Shown piece after piece: positions 1-9,958 of a DNA stretch of 64,000 nucleotides. Position 1 is the stretch's first letter, and each line of letters begins with the position of its first letter. The notes under the pieces are model-generated. The model was not told the origin of the DNA and ran no database searches. It was given only the letters and a program-made list of their open reading frames with translations. Source of the stretch: Pseudonocardiales bacterium (GTDB lineage: Bacteria > Actinomycetota > Actinomycetes > Mycobacteriales > Pseudonocardiaceae); contig JAFAPC010000113.1 of assembly GCA_019247305.1 (NCBI GenBank), positions 1-64,000 of the forward strand, in the 5' to 3' direction. The position numbers were made by a program, and so were the translations under genes.

Positions 1-174
1 GTGCGCCCGTCGAGCGAGCCGTCGCCAATCTGAAGACGTGGCGGATTCTCTTCACGGATTACAGAAGGCCACTGAAGACCTTCTTGTCCTCGTTTCGTGC
101 CGCCATCGGCCTGTACTTCTTCAAGGAGGCTTTCGCATAAGCCTCAAACTCTCGCGAACACCCTTCCTCATAAC

Positions 175-627
175 ATGTATTACATCGACCAACTGGGAGG
201 AGGCGTCGAATACTCCACTTTCGTTGCGGCTGGAACTCGTTTCGCCAGCGCTGGTACCTGGTGGGCGGTCACCGTCAGTTACTGGGTATTCTACGCGGCG
301 CTGACCCTGTTCGTTTCCCACAAGATACCTCCGGTGATGCGCGTGCTCGCTGCGTCCGAGGTCGTGGTCATTATCTACCTCACCAGTCCCGACTGGGCAT
401 ATGAGTATGCCGAGCGACTCGGGTTGATCGACTTAGTCCGATGGCTGGCAGATCTCCTGGATATGCCGATATCGGAGGAGATTGCCGCCGCCAAGGTGAC
501 TCCCGGGATAGGATTCCTTTTCAGCGTGCTCATCGTCGTGGCCGCATGGCGGTGCGTGGTGATCGCGACGTCACTGGTCATGGTGTCACGGCGTGGTCCC
601 AGCGGAGCGCGGATATGTCCGCGGTGA
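175..627 (+). CDS. hypothetical membrane protein
   Basis: ORF with several hydrophobic segments; internal ATG at 175 looks a better start than 97. Confidence 0.45.
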   Translation: MYYIDQLGGGVEYSTFVAAGTRFASAGTWWAVTVSYWVFYAALTLFVSHKIPPVMRVLAASEVVVIIYLTSPDWAYEYAERLGLIDLVRWLADLLDMPISEEIAAAKVTPGIGFLFSVLIVVAAWRCVVIATSLVMVSRRGPSGARICPR

Positions 628-1079
628 ACATGGTGTTGGCGATACCGCCCCTGACCGTTCTGGTCCGGTGTGTGACTCTCTTGGTCGGCCTGTTGATCGT
701 GTTACGCGGCGTCACCAAAGCCGCCGAGCGCATCAAGGCGTACACCGCGTTCACTGATGCCATGACGATCCGCTGGCCACGACCGCGTCGATCAACCCGC
801 CCAACGCCACCGACTACCACCCTCCCGAGCTGAAATCCTGGGAACCGACCATGACGCGCCTGGTGAGGATTGCCGAACGCTTGGGGCCGACAGTAGGACC
901 GGGGTGGTCCGGTGCCTGTTCGCCCGATCCGGCGCTGGACACCACGGCGCTGGCCACGTGCTGTCAGCTATGCGGAAGGCCGTCTGGAGCCCGCGTGCGG
1001 GTCTCGCTGTCGCTCGGTGTGTCGTTGGGTTGTGCTGACCAGTTTTCTCTGCCGCGTATGAACGTTGTAGGCTCAGCGT

Positions 1080-1334
1080 ATGAGCGGTAAGAAAGAACGG
1101 ATCACCGTGAGCCTGGACCCCGCCATCGCTGCGGAGCTGAAGGCCGCCGCCGAACGGGCTGGGGCGGCCAGTGTGTCGGAGTATGTGCAAGGTGCTCTGG
1201 ACGCCCGGATGGTCCGGGAGCGGTGGCTGGCTCGCTGGCGTGCCGCGGCGGGCGACGTGGATCCCGAGGCGTTGGCCTACGCCCGTCGCGCCCTGCTGGG
1301 TGAGCGGGTGCAGCAGCATCCGCAGGCGTCGTGA
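1080..1334 (+). CDS. ribbon-helix-helix-like antitoxin
   Basis: N-terminus KKERITVSLDPAIAAELKAAAERAG is RHH/CopG-like; overlaps the downstream ORF by 4 nt. Confidence 0.65.
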   Translation: MSGKKERITVSLDPAIAAELKAAAERAGAASVSEYVQGALDARMVRERWLARWRAAAGDVDPEALAYARRALLGERVQQHPQAS

Positions 1335-1735
1335 GCGGCAGGGTCCTGACCTCTTCCGCCATTGTCGACATCGTCACCAACCGCTCCGTATACGGCCGGG
1401 CGTTTCTGGTGGCCGCTGTGGAGCTGGGGATGACCTTCCCGACTCCCTCGACCGCACTGCTGGAGACCTGGGCTGCCGTCCCGCCGGAGGCGCGGGCACT
1501 GCTAGAGCTGTTTCTGGACGCCCCCGCGATCGTCGTCGAGGACCTGGGTGCATCGGTGGCCGCCCAGGCTGGCGTGCGCGCCCACCCAGCGCAGCAGGCT
1601 AGGGGCGTGGATGTGGCTGCCGCCCACGCGGTGGAGGTGGCGATCACCCGCAGGTTAGCCATCCTAACCGCAGAACCTGACCTGCTGCGCGCGATCGACC
1701 CGGATGTAGAGATCGAGGAGCTGCCCGCACTGTAG
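1331..1735 (+). CDS. PIN-like toxin of a TA pair
   Basis: 134 aa, overlaps the antitoxin by 4 nt; small acidic PIN-like protein (TSSAIVDI...RRLAILTAEP). Confidence 0.55.
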   Translation: MSGRVLTSSAIVDIVTNRSVYGRAFLVAAVELGMTFPTPSTALLETWAAVPPEARALLELFLDAPAIVVEDLGASVAAQAGVRAHPAQQARGVDVAAAHAVEVAITRRLAILTAEPDLLRAIDPDVEIEELPAL

Positions 1736-1751
1736 GGCCGAGACGCACCCT

Positions 1752-1815
1752 GCGGTGCGCGGTCATTCTTGTTGAACGCGGCCACGAGAGGGCCGGTGTC
1801 CACGATGAGAATCAT
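1752..1815 (-). pseudogene. VapC-type PIN toxin N-terminal remnant
   Basis: MILIVDTGPLVAAFNKNDR is a typical PIN start; homology stops there. Confidence 0.6.
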
Positions 1816-2044
1816 CCCCGACCTAGTTCGCGCCGAAGGATTTCCCCGGAGCGCTCAGCGAGGTCGGGCTCGGCGGAAATCATGCCGATGAACGATAGTT
1901 GCCGCCGCGATGGGGCCGCAGATTCATCGTCTCGTCGAGGGCGCTGCCGTACCAGGTTGCGCAGTAGCTCAGCGGCTTTGGCGACCTGGTCCTCGTCCAG
2001 CTCGTCCAGCAGGCGGTGCGCGTCCTCTCGGATGGCTACGACAC
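1812..2044 (-). pseudogene. antitoxin remnant paired with the truncated PIN gene
   Basis: minus-strand reading VAIREDAHRLLDELDEDQVAKAAELLRNLV...ISAEPDLAERSGEILRRELGRG* with ATGA overlap to the PIN fragment; no clear start codon. Confidence 0.5.
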
Positions 2045-2455
2045 CGAGCCCTTTTCGACCACCCAGACTGTATCTTGGCCGGTGATCGAGGAGATGAGGT
2101 CATAGTCGTGGTCGTAATGCAGTATCTGTACTCCGGCTTGCTCGGCCGCGGCTGCGATTAGAAGGTCGGGAATTTTTACGCCTCGATGATGACCTCGCAG
2201 GACGAGCTGTTCCTGGATTTGCCCAGCTCGCAGTATCGCCGCTTCGGTCAGGGCAACCTTGGGCAGCGCGGCGAACATGACGGCAAGGCGCCGGTAGTGG
2301 TCGATATGCCGAGCCGACCGCAGTACTTCGAGCCGTTCGATGTCGGTGTGTCCGACCTCGCCGCGGCGGAGCAGGGTCGTCACCTCCGCAGCCAGGGTCG
2401 GTGCCCGGTCTAGTCGGTTCCACACGCTGGTGTCGAGCAGGCAGGTCAGCGCCAC
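2036..2455 (-). CDS. vapC: VapC-type PIN ribonuclease toxin
   Basis: LLDTSVWNRL...ERLEVLRSAR...IPDLLIAAAAEQAGVQILHYDHDYDLI: PIN acidic residues. Confidence 0.85.
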   Translation of the reverse strand: MALTCLLDTSVWNRLDRAPTLAAEVTTLLRRGEVGHTDIERLEVLRSARHIDHYRRLAVMFAALPKVALTEAAILRAGQIQEQLVLRGHHRGVKIPDLLIAAAAEQAGVQILHYDHDYDLISSITGQDTVWVVEKGSVS

Positions 2456-2667
2456 GCCGAGTCCCGGTCGGGGTGGTCCAGGTCGCCGCTGACCAGAAGG
2501 GCAAGGCCATCCTCGATGGCCGCGGCACGTTGCCGTTCGTCTTCGTGGTGCTGGATGTATTCCTGGAGCGCCTCGATGACGACCTCCTGTTGAGTTCGGC
2601 CACGGCTCACGCGGACGGCTTGCTGGAGTAGGTCGTCGGGCACATCGAATGTTCCGGTGGTGGCCAT
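2446..2667 (-). CDS. vapB: VapB-type antitoxin
   Basis: MATTGTFDVPDDLLQQAVRVSRGRTQQEVVIEALQEYI; overlaps vapC. Confidence 0.75.
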   Translation of the reverse strand: MATTGTFDVPDDLLQQAVRVSRGRTQQEVVIEALQEYIQHHEDERQRAAAIEDGLALLVSGDLDHPDRDSAWR

Positions 2668-2935
2668 CTGATACTCCTCCCGATGAGCCAGGTCCTGGTG
2701 GTCAGCGTGCCATGCGCCGTGTGACTCCGCTCGGGGCATACGGAAGCTCCGCCGAAGGCAGGGGTCATGCCGTCAGCTGGCCTGCCAGGTGTCCCGCCGG
2801 GTTACGGTGAGTGATCCATGATCGCACAGGGCGGTGCACCAGCGGTGCGCGGGTGGCGCCCGAGGGGTGACTTTCGGCTGTAGTGTGGTAGTCGGCTACG
2901 TCACCGTCGCCAACATCAGCCCCGCCGGCTGACGG

Positions 2936-3331
2936 CTATTCGGGGTCCGTTGACCTGTCGAGGTTCGTGAGCAGCGCGGTGATCTGCGCCATACCGGTGG
3001 CCAGGGTGGCGAAACCCTCGCGCATCTCGCGACGCAGCGCGTCAAATTCGCGCTCCAGCGCGTCCATCCTGCGATCCAGGGCGTCGAGCCTGCGGCCGTG
3101 ATCGGCCAGCTGACGGCTGAAGTCGACTTGGGTCTCTCGCAGGGCGTTGAGGGCCTGGGTGTGGGCGCGGAGCTCAGCGCGTACCTCGGAGACATCACGG
3201 TCGGCACCGGCGGCCAGCACGCGGGCGGCGGCCGCTTCGGAGCTGGTGAGGGCCAGCTGCTGGCGGAGCTCGGCGAGGTCGCCCTCGACGATGCTCAGAC
3301 GGGTCTCGATGTCATCCCCGGCGGTCGGCAT
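2936..3331 (-). CDS. coiled-coil hypothetical protein
   Basis: heptad-rich sequence (VEGDLAELRQQLALTSSEAA...LDALDRRMDALEREFDALRREM). Confidence 0.55.
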   Translation of the reverse strand: MPTAGDDIETRLSIVEGDLAELRQQLALTSSEAAAARVLAAGADRDVSEVRAELRAHTQALNALRETQVDFSRQLADHGRRLDALDRRMDALEREFDALRREMREGFATLATGMAQITALLTNLDRSTDPE

Positions 3332-3378
3332 GGCGCGAGGATAGACCCGGCGTGGTCGTCGCGGCGCGCGTGGTGAAC

Positions 3379-3645
3379 TCAGCCGAGGGCGCCGTCGCGT
3401 AGAGCGGTGGTGACGGCGCGCCAGGCGGGTGGGGACAGGGCGAGCACGCTGCCGGTGGGGTTTTTGGAGTCGCGCAGCGCGACCACTGGGCCGGCGACGG
3501 CCACCTCGACGCAGTTTATGGAGGCACTATGGCTGCTCTTGTGCCAGCGGGCGCGGTCGAGGAAGGCGACCTCGACGCAGTTCATCGTGTCGCTGCTGTG
3601 GCTGCTCTTTCGCCAGCGGGCGCCGCTGAGATCCAGCGCAGGCAT
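3379..3645 (-). CDS. DUF397 protein with two tandem DUF397 motifs
   Basis: two copies of (A/S)RWxKSSHS...NCVEVA; DSKNPTGSVLALSPPAW. Confidence 0.85.
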   Translation of the reverse strand: MPALDLSGARWRKSSHSSDTMNCVEVAFLDRARWHKSSHSASINCVEVAVAGPVVALRDSKNPTGSVLALSPPAWRAVTTALRDGALG

Positions 3646-3689
3646 CCCGCGCTCCTTTCCCGTGTGTACGGCCGGTGCGGCCCGCCAGC

Positions 3690-4568
3690 TCAGCCGAGGT
3701 CGGCGGCGATCTGGGTGATCAGCTCCATCGTTGCAGCGGGTGCAAGGGCTGCGTGCAGTATATTCTCCAGCGCCAGCCGGTAGGACGCCAGATCGACCTC
3801 TTCCTCCAGGAACATCCCGATGCTCTGGTTCTCCACGGCCACCAGCGCCGGTTCCTCGGCGAACTCCAGGATCACGAACGACCCGCGTAGCCCGGCTTGC
3901 GCGCCGGCTGCTAAGGGCACTACCCGCAGCATCACGTGCGGTTGCTCGGCCACGACCAGCAGGTGCTGGAGCTGCCGGTGCATCACCCCGGGCCCGCCGA
4001 TCGGGCGGCGCAGCGCCCCCTCGTCCAGCACCGCGCAGAACTGCGGGGCGTCAGAGCGGGTGAGCACCGTCTGGCGGGCCATCCGGGCGGCCACCAGGTT
4101 GTTCAGCTCCGAGGGGGTGATGGCGGGCACGATGCCCTGGATGACCGCCCGGGCGTACTCCGCGGTCTGCACCAGCCCGGGCACGAACATCGCCTCGTAG
4201 TTGTGCACCCGGGTGGCCTTGGCTTCGAAGTCGATCAGGCTGCGCCACAGCTTGGGCAACCCCGGTTGGCGGGTCCACCAGCCGCGTTCCTCGGAGCGGC
4301 GCACCAAATCGAGCAGCTCATCGCGGGTGGCGGCGGGCACTTGGTACAGGCCCAGCAGGGCGGCGACGTCTTCGATCTGCAGGCCGGTGATCCCGGTCTC
4401 CAGCCGGCTGATCTTGCTGGGCGACATGCCCAGCAGCTTGGCCGCCTCCGCGCCGGACAGGCCGGCCTGTTCGCGTAGACTGCGTAGCTCCGCAGCGACT
4501 TGGCGGGAGCGGATTGAGGTGTGCGGGTTTCCGGACATGGGACGCACTATGCACCCTGCGTGGCGCAA
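3690..4568 (-). CDS. XRE-family regulator with DUF5753-like C-terminus
   Basis: LRSLREQAGLSGAEAAKLLGMSPSKISRLETG plus C-terminal FVPGLVQTAEYARAV; adjacent to DUF397 gene. Confidence 0.9.
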   Translation of the reverse strand: MRHAGCIVRPMSGNPHTSIRSRQVAAELRSLREQAGLSGAEAAKLLGMSPSKISRLETGITGLQIEDVAALLGLYQVPAATRDELLDLVRRSEERGWWTRQPGLPKLWRSLIDFEAKATRVHNYEAMFVPGLVQTAEYARAVIQGIVPAITPSELNNLVAARMARQTVLTRSDAPQFCAVLDEGALRRPIGGPGVMHRQLQHLLVVAEQPHVMLRVVPLAAGAQAGLRGSFVILEFAEEPALVAVENQSIGMFLEEEVDLASYRLALENILHAALAPAATMELITQIAADLG

Positions 4569-4626
4569 GCGAAACTACACGTTCGAGTTATTGCTTGCAC
4601 CTACTGCAACGGTCCATGGTCGCCCG

Positions 4627-4875
4627 ATGGAACCAGTACCAGCAGATATCACCGACATCGAACGCAGGATGATGAGCGAGGTCGTGGTCGAGAAGACCTG
4701 GCAGGTCCCGGCGTGCTGCGGCAAGGGGCCGGTCACCATCACGCTGCGGTTGCCCGAGGTCACAATCACCGACTCGGAGGGCCGCTACATCGTGATCGCG
4801 CCCCAGCAGGCCGAGATCGTGAACTCCCGGCTGAACGACATCTCCTGCTGGATGGACGATATCCCGGACGAGTAG
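4627..4875 (+). CDS. small hypothetical protein
   Basis: 82-aa ORF MEPVPADITDIERRMM...CWMDDIPDE divergent from the XRE gene. Confidence 0.45.
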   Translation: MEPVPADITDIERRMMSEVVVEKTWQVPACCGKGPVTITLRLPEVTITDSEGRYIVIAPQQAEIVNSRLNDISCWMDDIPDE

Positions 4876-4883
4876 GGGCGGCC

Positions 4884-7800
4884 TCAGCCATGCTGGTCTG
4901 TGCTGATGAGCACGGTGGTCATGGGCAAGGTGGCTTCGAGGCCGGTCAGGGCCAGGACCCGCGCGGGGATGCTGTGGGGAGCGAGCTGGAGCTGCAGCGG
5001 GATGTGGTGGCTCTCGGCGTGCTGGGCAGCGTGGATGAGCAGCCCAACCCCGGCGCTGCTGAGGTAGTCCAGGGCGCGCAGGTCGAGGGTGACCGGGCCT
5101 GGGGGGTGGAGCTGGTCGAGCAGGTGATCGCGCAGGGTGGCGGCGGCGGTCAGGTCGAGCTCGCCGCGCAGTTGCAGGCGTCGCCCGCCGTCGGGTTGCG
5201 GGTCGATGTGCAGCTGCGCGGGTGCTGGTGGCGCGGCCGTGCTGGGCTGCGGCTGGCGGGTCGGCGCCGGTGGTTCGGGGTCGGGGGGTGGTGCGGGCAG
5301 GCGGAAGCGGACTTGGGTCCCGGCCGGGCTGGGGTCGATGACGACGTCGGTGGCGATGGCGCGGATCATGGCGAGGCCGCGTCCGCGGTGGTGGTTGTCG
5401 GGGGGTTCAGGGCGCCAGCGGCCGAAGTCGCGCATCTCGACCTCGATCGCGCCGTCGCCGCGGCGGGTGAGGCGGTAGGTGAACTCGCCGGGTTCGCTGG
5501 CGCTGGCATAAGCGTGTTCGGCCGCGTTCGCGGCGGCTTCACCCAGGGTGATCTGCAGGTCTTCGCTCAGCGCGGTGGGCAGCGCCCCAGCGCGGGTCCA
5601 GGCGCGCACCGCGCGGCGCAGCCCGAGTAGCTGCGCGAGGTCAGCGGGTAAGCGCTGGTGCAGCGGCGCGGGCAGGTAGCGCACGGCGATCAGGGCGATG
5701 TCATCGGCGGGACCCGCCTCGGGCAGCGCGTGGGCCAGCAGTCCCTCCAGCAGGATGCTCGGCGGCTCGGAACCCAGCGCGGTGGCGGTGGCGGTCAGGT
5801 GGTCCAGGCCCTCGTCGAGGATCTGGCCGCGGCGCTCGATGAGCCCGTCGGTATACAGCAGCAGGCAGGTACCGGGCGTGATCTGGGTGGTGGCCTCGGG
5901 GTAGGGGGGCCGGCGGGGCACGCCCAGCGGGCCGCCGGCGCCCTCGGTGAGGTAGCAGAGGGCGTCGGGCTCGATCAGCAGCGGCGGGGGGTGCCCGGCG
6001 CGGGTCCAGCACAGCTGCCCGCTGCCCAGGTCCAGGATCATCACGGCGGCGGTGGAGGCCAGCGCACCGGGGATGCGCGCGGCGAGACGGTCCAGGCGCT
6101 CCAGCGCGGCCGCGGGGCCATGCCCCTCGAGCAGGTAGGCGGCCAGCGCGGTGCGCAGCTGGCCCATCACCGCGGCCGCGACGGCGCCTTTCCCGACTAC
6201 GTCGCCGACCACGATGGCGAGGCGCTGCTCGTCGAGGGCGAGCACGTCGTACCAGTCCCCACCGGCGGCCCCCTCGAGCGCACCGGGCAGGTAACGCGCC
6301 GCCAGCGCCAGTCGGTCGAACTCCGGGAGCTGTCCCGGCAGCAGGCTGCGTTGCAGGGTCTCGGCAATGGTGTGCTCGGCGCGATACAGCCGGGCCCGGT
6401 CCAGCGCTTGGGCGCACTGGCCGGCCAGCGACACCGCTGCGGTCCGCTCAGCCTGGGTGAACTGGCGGGGCCGGTCGAACAGTGCCACCAGGACCCCCAG
6501 GCAGCGCTGGCCGATCACCAGCGGCAGGCCTGCGTGGGCGGGATAGCCGTCCTGGGCCGCCAGCGCGGCCATTCCCGGGTACGGCTGGCAGTCAGCCAGC
6601 GACTCCAGCCACACCGGGCGGTGTCGTCGGGCCGCGTCAGCAAAGGCGATCGGCGAACTCAGCGGCAGCGTGGACCAGGTGCGCGCCAGCTCTGGCGCCA
6701 CCCCACGCCCGGCGACCCATTCCAGGGCTCCAGGTTCGCGCAGCTCGTAGAGGGTGGTGGCGGGGGCGTCCAGCAGGTATCCCAGGTGGGTGATCGCGAC
6801 CTGGGATACCTCAGCGGGGGTGGCCGCTGCGGACAGCGCGGCGGTGGCCTGCTGCAGCAACTCCAACCGCCGCTCGCCCTGGCGCCGCAGCTGGTCCAGC
6901 TGCAGGTGGGCGCTGACCCGGGCCAGCAGCTCGCCGGCGGTGAAGGGTTTGACCAGATAGTCATCCGCGCCGGCGGCCAAGCCCTCGGCGGCGGCCTCTC
7001 CTCCGGCGCGGGCGGACAGCAGCAGCACCGGCACTCGGGCGGTGCGCGGGTCGGCGCGCAGCGCGGCGAGGAGCTCCAGACCGTCCATCCCGGGCATCAT
7101 CACGTCGGCAATGATCAAATCCGGCGGGTCGGTTCGGGCGGTGTGCAACGCCGCTAGGCCGTCGGGGACGGTCTGCACGTGGTAGCGGGAAGCGAGCAGA
7201 CGCTGCACATAGTCCCGCATGTCGGCGTTGTCATCGGCGAGGAGCACCCGAGTGCCCGCTGGCCCGAGCGGTTGCGCGCCGGCCAGCCCCGTCCCGGCGT
7301 CCTCAGGTACCTGCGGCGCGTCGGCTAGCCAGCGCAGCGCTTCTTCCACAAACGGTGCCGCGCCCTGGCTGGCCCCGGTCACCGTAGAGGCCGCCACGAT
7401 CTGATCGGCCGGCAGGTGCGCGCTGCCCAGCGGCAGCGTTACGGTGAACGTGGTGCCCACCTCGGGTGTGGAGTTGGCGGTGATGGTGCCGCCGTGCAGG
7501 GCGACCAGCTCAGCCACCAACGCCAGCCCGATACCGCTGCCCTCGTGGCTGCGGGCGCGGGCGCCGCGGATCCGGTGGAAGCGCTCGAACAGCCGGGGCA
7601 GCTCCTCGGTGGGGATGCCGGTGCCGGTATCGGCCACCGTCACCCCCACCGACTTACCCACACGACGCACCGTGACCGTGATGTGCCCGTCGAAGGTGAA
7701 CTTCAGCGCGTTGGACAGCAGGTTGAGGATGACCTTTTCCCACATCTCCCGGTCGAGGTAGACCGGTTGCTCGAGATCGGCGCAGTTCACCTCTAACCGC

Positions 7801-9104
7801 AGCCCGGCGCGCTCGATGGCCGAGCGGAACACGCTGGCCAGTTCCGCGGTGAACGCCCCCACGTCTAGTGGCTCGTAGCGGGCGTGGATGCGGCCGGCTT
7901 GGAGGCGGGAAAATTCCAGCAGCGTGTTGACCAGCTTGCCCAGCCGCAGCCCGTTGCGGTGGATCACGTCCAGCTCGGTGCGCAGCCGGCGTGGATCCAC
8001 CTCCGGGATAGCCCGCAGCTCCGCGACCGGGCCCATGATCAGGGTGAGCGGGGTGCGGAACTCGTGACTAACGTTGGAGAAAAACTCAGTCTTGGCCCGG
8101 TCCAGCTCGGCGAGTGCCTGGGCGCGCTGCTGCGCCGAGGCATAGGCGTGGGCGGCGGTGACCGCGGCCGTGAGCTGCCCGGCGAGCACATCGAGGAAGG
8201 AGCGGTACGCACCGTCCAGCTCGCGGAGCGGGCTGATTCCGGCGACGAGGAACACGGGCGGCCCGCTGTCCCCACTGGGGCAGACGGGCAGGACCACCAC
8301 GGCCGGCGCCGGCAGGTCCGGCGGCTGCTCAACGGTCAGGGCCACCTCCCTGGCCTGCGCGTGTCCCAGCGGCAACGCGGCCGCCGGGTCGTCCAGGTCG
8401 ATCTGCGCGTATTGGGCTGGCACCGGCGTGGGCAGGCCCCAGCTGGCGACCAGGCTGGCGGCCCGGCCCGCCGCCGCGAGGTAGACCAGCCCGTAGGGCA
8501 CATCGGCGCGGTGGGCATCCATCGCGCAGGCAGCGAGCTCGCAGGCCTGTCGCGCACTGCGCGCACCGGCGGTGTCGGCACCCACATCGCGCAGCGCGGC
8601 CAGCCGGCGGGCTCCGATCACCGTGCCGGTCGTCTCGGCCACCGCGCAGAACACCCCACCGACCTCGCCCGAAGCCACCAGGACCGGGCTGTAGGAGAAT
8701 GTGAAATACGCCTCCTCCACGGTTCCATAGCGCCGCACGTCTAACCGCAGATCCTCATCGAACGTGGACTCACCACGGTCCATCACTCCGGTGAGCATTT
8801 CCCCGATCACCGACCAGATCTCCGCCCAGCACACCGCCGCAGGCTGGCCCAGCGCGGCGGGATGCTTAGCCCCCAAGATCTCTCGATAGGAATCGTTGTA
8901 GAGCTGCAGGAACTGCGGGCCCCAAAAGATCACCATGGGAAACCGGCACCGCAGACAGATTTCCGCCGCGGTGTGCAGACTCTGCGGCCACCCGTCAAAC
9001 GGGCCGAGCGCCGTGCCCGCCCAGTCAAACGCGCGTATCCGCGCAGCCATCTCACCGTCGCCGGCAAACGGTGACGCTGGCAGCCGATCGCTGCCGGTAC
9101 TCAT
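4884..9104 (-). CDS. fused hybrid histidine kinase / response regulator / SpoIIE phosphatase / RsbW-like ATPase / STAS protein
   Basis: HisKA FFSNVSHEFRTPLTL; HATPase NLLSNALKFTF; REC VLLADDN...IADVMMPGMDG...VKPF; PP2C GGDWYDVLAL...VGDVVGKG; RsbW-like GEAAANAAEHAY; STAS LDYLSSAGVGLL. Confidence 0.92.
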   Translation of the reverse strand: MSTGSDRLPASPFAGDGEMAARIRAFDWAGTALGPFDGWPQSLHTAAEICLRCRFPMVIFWGPQFLQLYNDSYREILGAKHPAALGQPAAVCWAEIWSVIGEMLTGVMDRGESTFDEDLRLDVRRYGTVEEAYFTFSYSPVLVASGEVGGVFCAVAETTGTVIGARRLAALRDVGADTAGARSARQACELAACAMDAHRADVPYGLVYLAAAGRAASLVASWGLPTPVPAQYAQIDLDDPAAALPLGHAQAREVALTVEQPPDLPAPAVVVLPVCPSGDSGPPVFLVAGISPLRELDGAYRSFLDVLAGQLTAAVTAAHAYASAQQRAQALAELDRAKTEFFSNVSHEFRTPLTLIMGPVAELRAIPEVDPRRLRTELDVIHRNGLRLGKLVNTLLEFSRLQAGRIHARYEPLDVGAFTAELASVFRSAIERAGLRLEVNCADLEQPVYLDREMWEKVILNLLSNALKFTFDGHITVTVRRVGKSVGVTVADTGTGIPTEELPRLFERFHRIRGARARSHEGSGIGLALVAELVALHGGTITANSTPEVGTTFTVTLPLGSAHLPADQIVAASTVTGASQGAAPFVEEALRWLADAPQVPEDAGTGLAGAQPLGPAGTRVLLADDNADMRDYVQRLLASRYHVQTVPDGLAALHTARTDPPDLIIADVMMPGMDGLELLAALRADPRTARVPVLLLSARAGGEAAAEGLAAGADDYLVKPFTAGELLARVSAHLQLDQLRRQGERRLELLQQATAALSAAATPAEVSQVAITHLGYLLDAPATTLYELREPGALEWVAGRGVAPELARTWSTLPLSSPIAFADAARRHRPVWLESLADCQPYPGMAALAAQDGYPAHAGLPLVIGQRCLGVLVALFDRPRQFTQAERTAAVSLAGQCAQALDRARLYRAEHTIAETLQRSLLPGQLPEFDRLALAARYLPGALEGAAGGDWYDVLALDEQRLAIVVGDVVGKGAVAAAVMGQLRTALAAYLLEGHGPAAALERLDRLAARIPGALASTAAVMILDLGSGQLCWTRAGHPPPLLIEPDALCYLTEGAGGPLGVPRRPPYPEATTQITPGTCLLLYTDGLIERRGQILDEGLDHLTATATALGSEPPSILLEGLLAHALPEAGPADDIALIAVRYLPAPLHQRLPADLAQLLGLRRAVRAWTRAGALPTALSEDLQITLGEAAANAAEHAYASASEPGEFTYRLTRRGDGAIEVEMRDFGRWRPEPPDNHHRGRGLAMIRAIATDVVIDPSPAGTQVRFRLPAPPPDPEPPAPTRQPQPSTAAPPAPAQLHIDPQPDGGRRLQLRGELDLTAAATLRDHLLDQLHPPGPVTLDLRALDYLSSAGVGLLIHAAQHAESHHIPLQLQLAPHSIPARVLALTGLEATLPMTTVLISTDQHG

Positions 9105-9627
9105 CGGGATGGCCCGTTCACCGCCACCTACTCGTCACGGCGTTGCAGAGAGTGGGCCTTGTCCAGCTCCGGGCGGCGCGCTCGCCACTGGTCTCATCGA
9201 GAACAACGTCCGCACACCCGGCCGCGCGCAGCGCGTCGTCCTGTGCTTCGGGATGCTGGTCACGGCCCGGCATCTGTCCGTAACCGATCCACATAACCCA
9301 GAGTGTATCGCCCACCCCAACACACCTGACCTAGCCGCGGACGCGACATATGGTACAGATTCCTCCTGCGGAAACGCTCGCTGCCACCGCGTCCGTTATC
9401 GTGACGCAGTTCTGTGACGAACCAGTCGCCTCCGGGGTAGCCGTCCACTGTCGTCGGCGGCCTGGTAAGCGGCCCGTTGCAATGTGCCCAGCTGGGTGCC
9501 GAACGCGCCGGTCCCAGGCGGGAGGCGCCAAGCAAGGCAGCCAAGCTGGGCTTTGAGCTGACCGACCCGATGGCAGCCACGCTCCCGGTCAGGATCAACA
9601 CACCGCCGCCACCCGCCGCGCCGGACT

Positions 9628-9891
9628 CCCCTCATCGTCGACCCGGATCTCGTCGCGCTGGTCGTCGAGGTCACCTCCCCGTCCAACGCCTGGGTTGATC
9701 GTCTGATCAAGTCCGGTGCCTATGCGGGCGCTGGCATCCCGTCCTTTCTCCGGGTCGATCTGGACCGCATCGGCACGGAGCTGGGGGCGACCAGCTATTC
9801 GTTGACGACAAAGGGATTCGTCGCCTGCACCCAAACCGCCGGAGGCCGACTCACCCTCCTCACGGAGCCCCTCCCAGTCGACTTGAACCTG
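9628..9891 (+). pseudogene. Uma2-family (DUF820-like) endonuclease fragment
   Basis: translation LIVDPDLVALVVEVTSPSNAWVDRLIKSGAYAGAGIPSFLRVDLDRIG without an intact N-terminal ORF. Confidence 0.55.
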
Positions 9892-9899
9892 ACTTTGCA

Positions 9900-9958
9900 C
9901 GTTCAGCGGGCTCAGCGGGGTTATGAGGGTGCTTTTACCCCGCTGAGCCCGCTGAACG
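9900..9958. terminator. perfect 21-bp inverted repeat overlapping the 3' end of the MFS gene
   Basis: CGTTCAGCGGGCTCAGCGGGG (9900-9920) and its exact complement (9938-9958), 17-nt loop containing the MFS stop codon. Confidence 0.7.

Noticed and set aside
4521-9417. Long plus-strand ORFs (e.g. 4521-5630, 5658-7157, 7884-8744) opposite the 1406-aa gene
   Set aside because: Antisense frames opened by high GC; low-complexity Arg/Gly/Gln composition and no family motifs, while the minus strand has clear domains.
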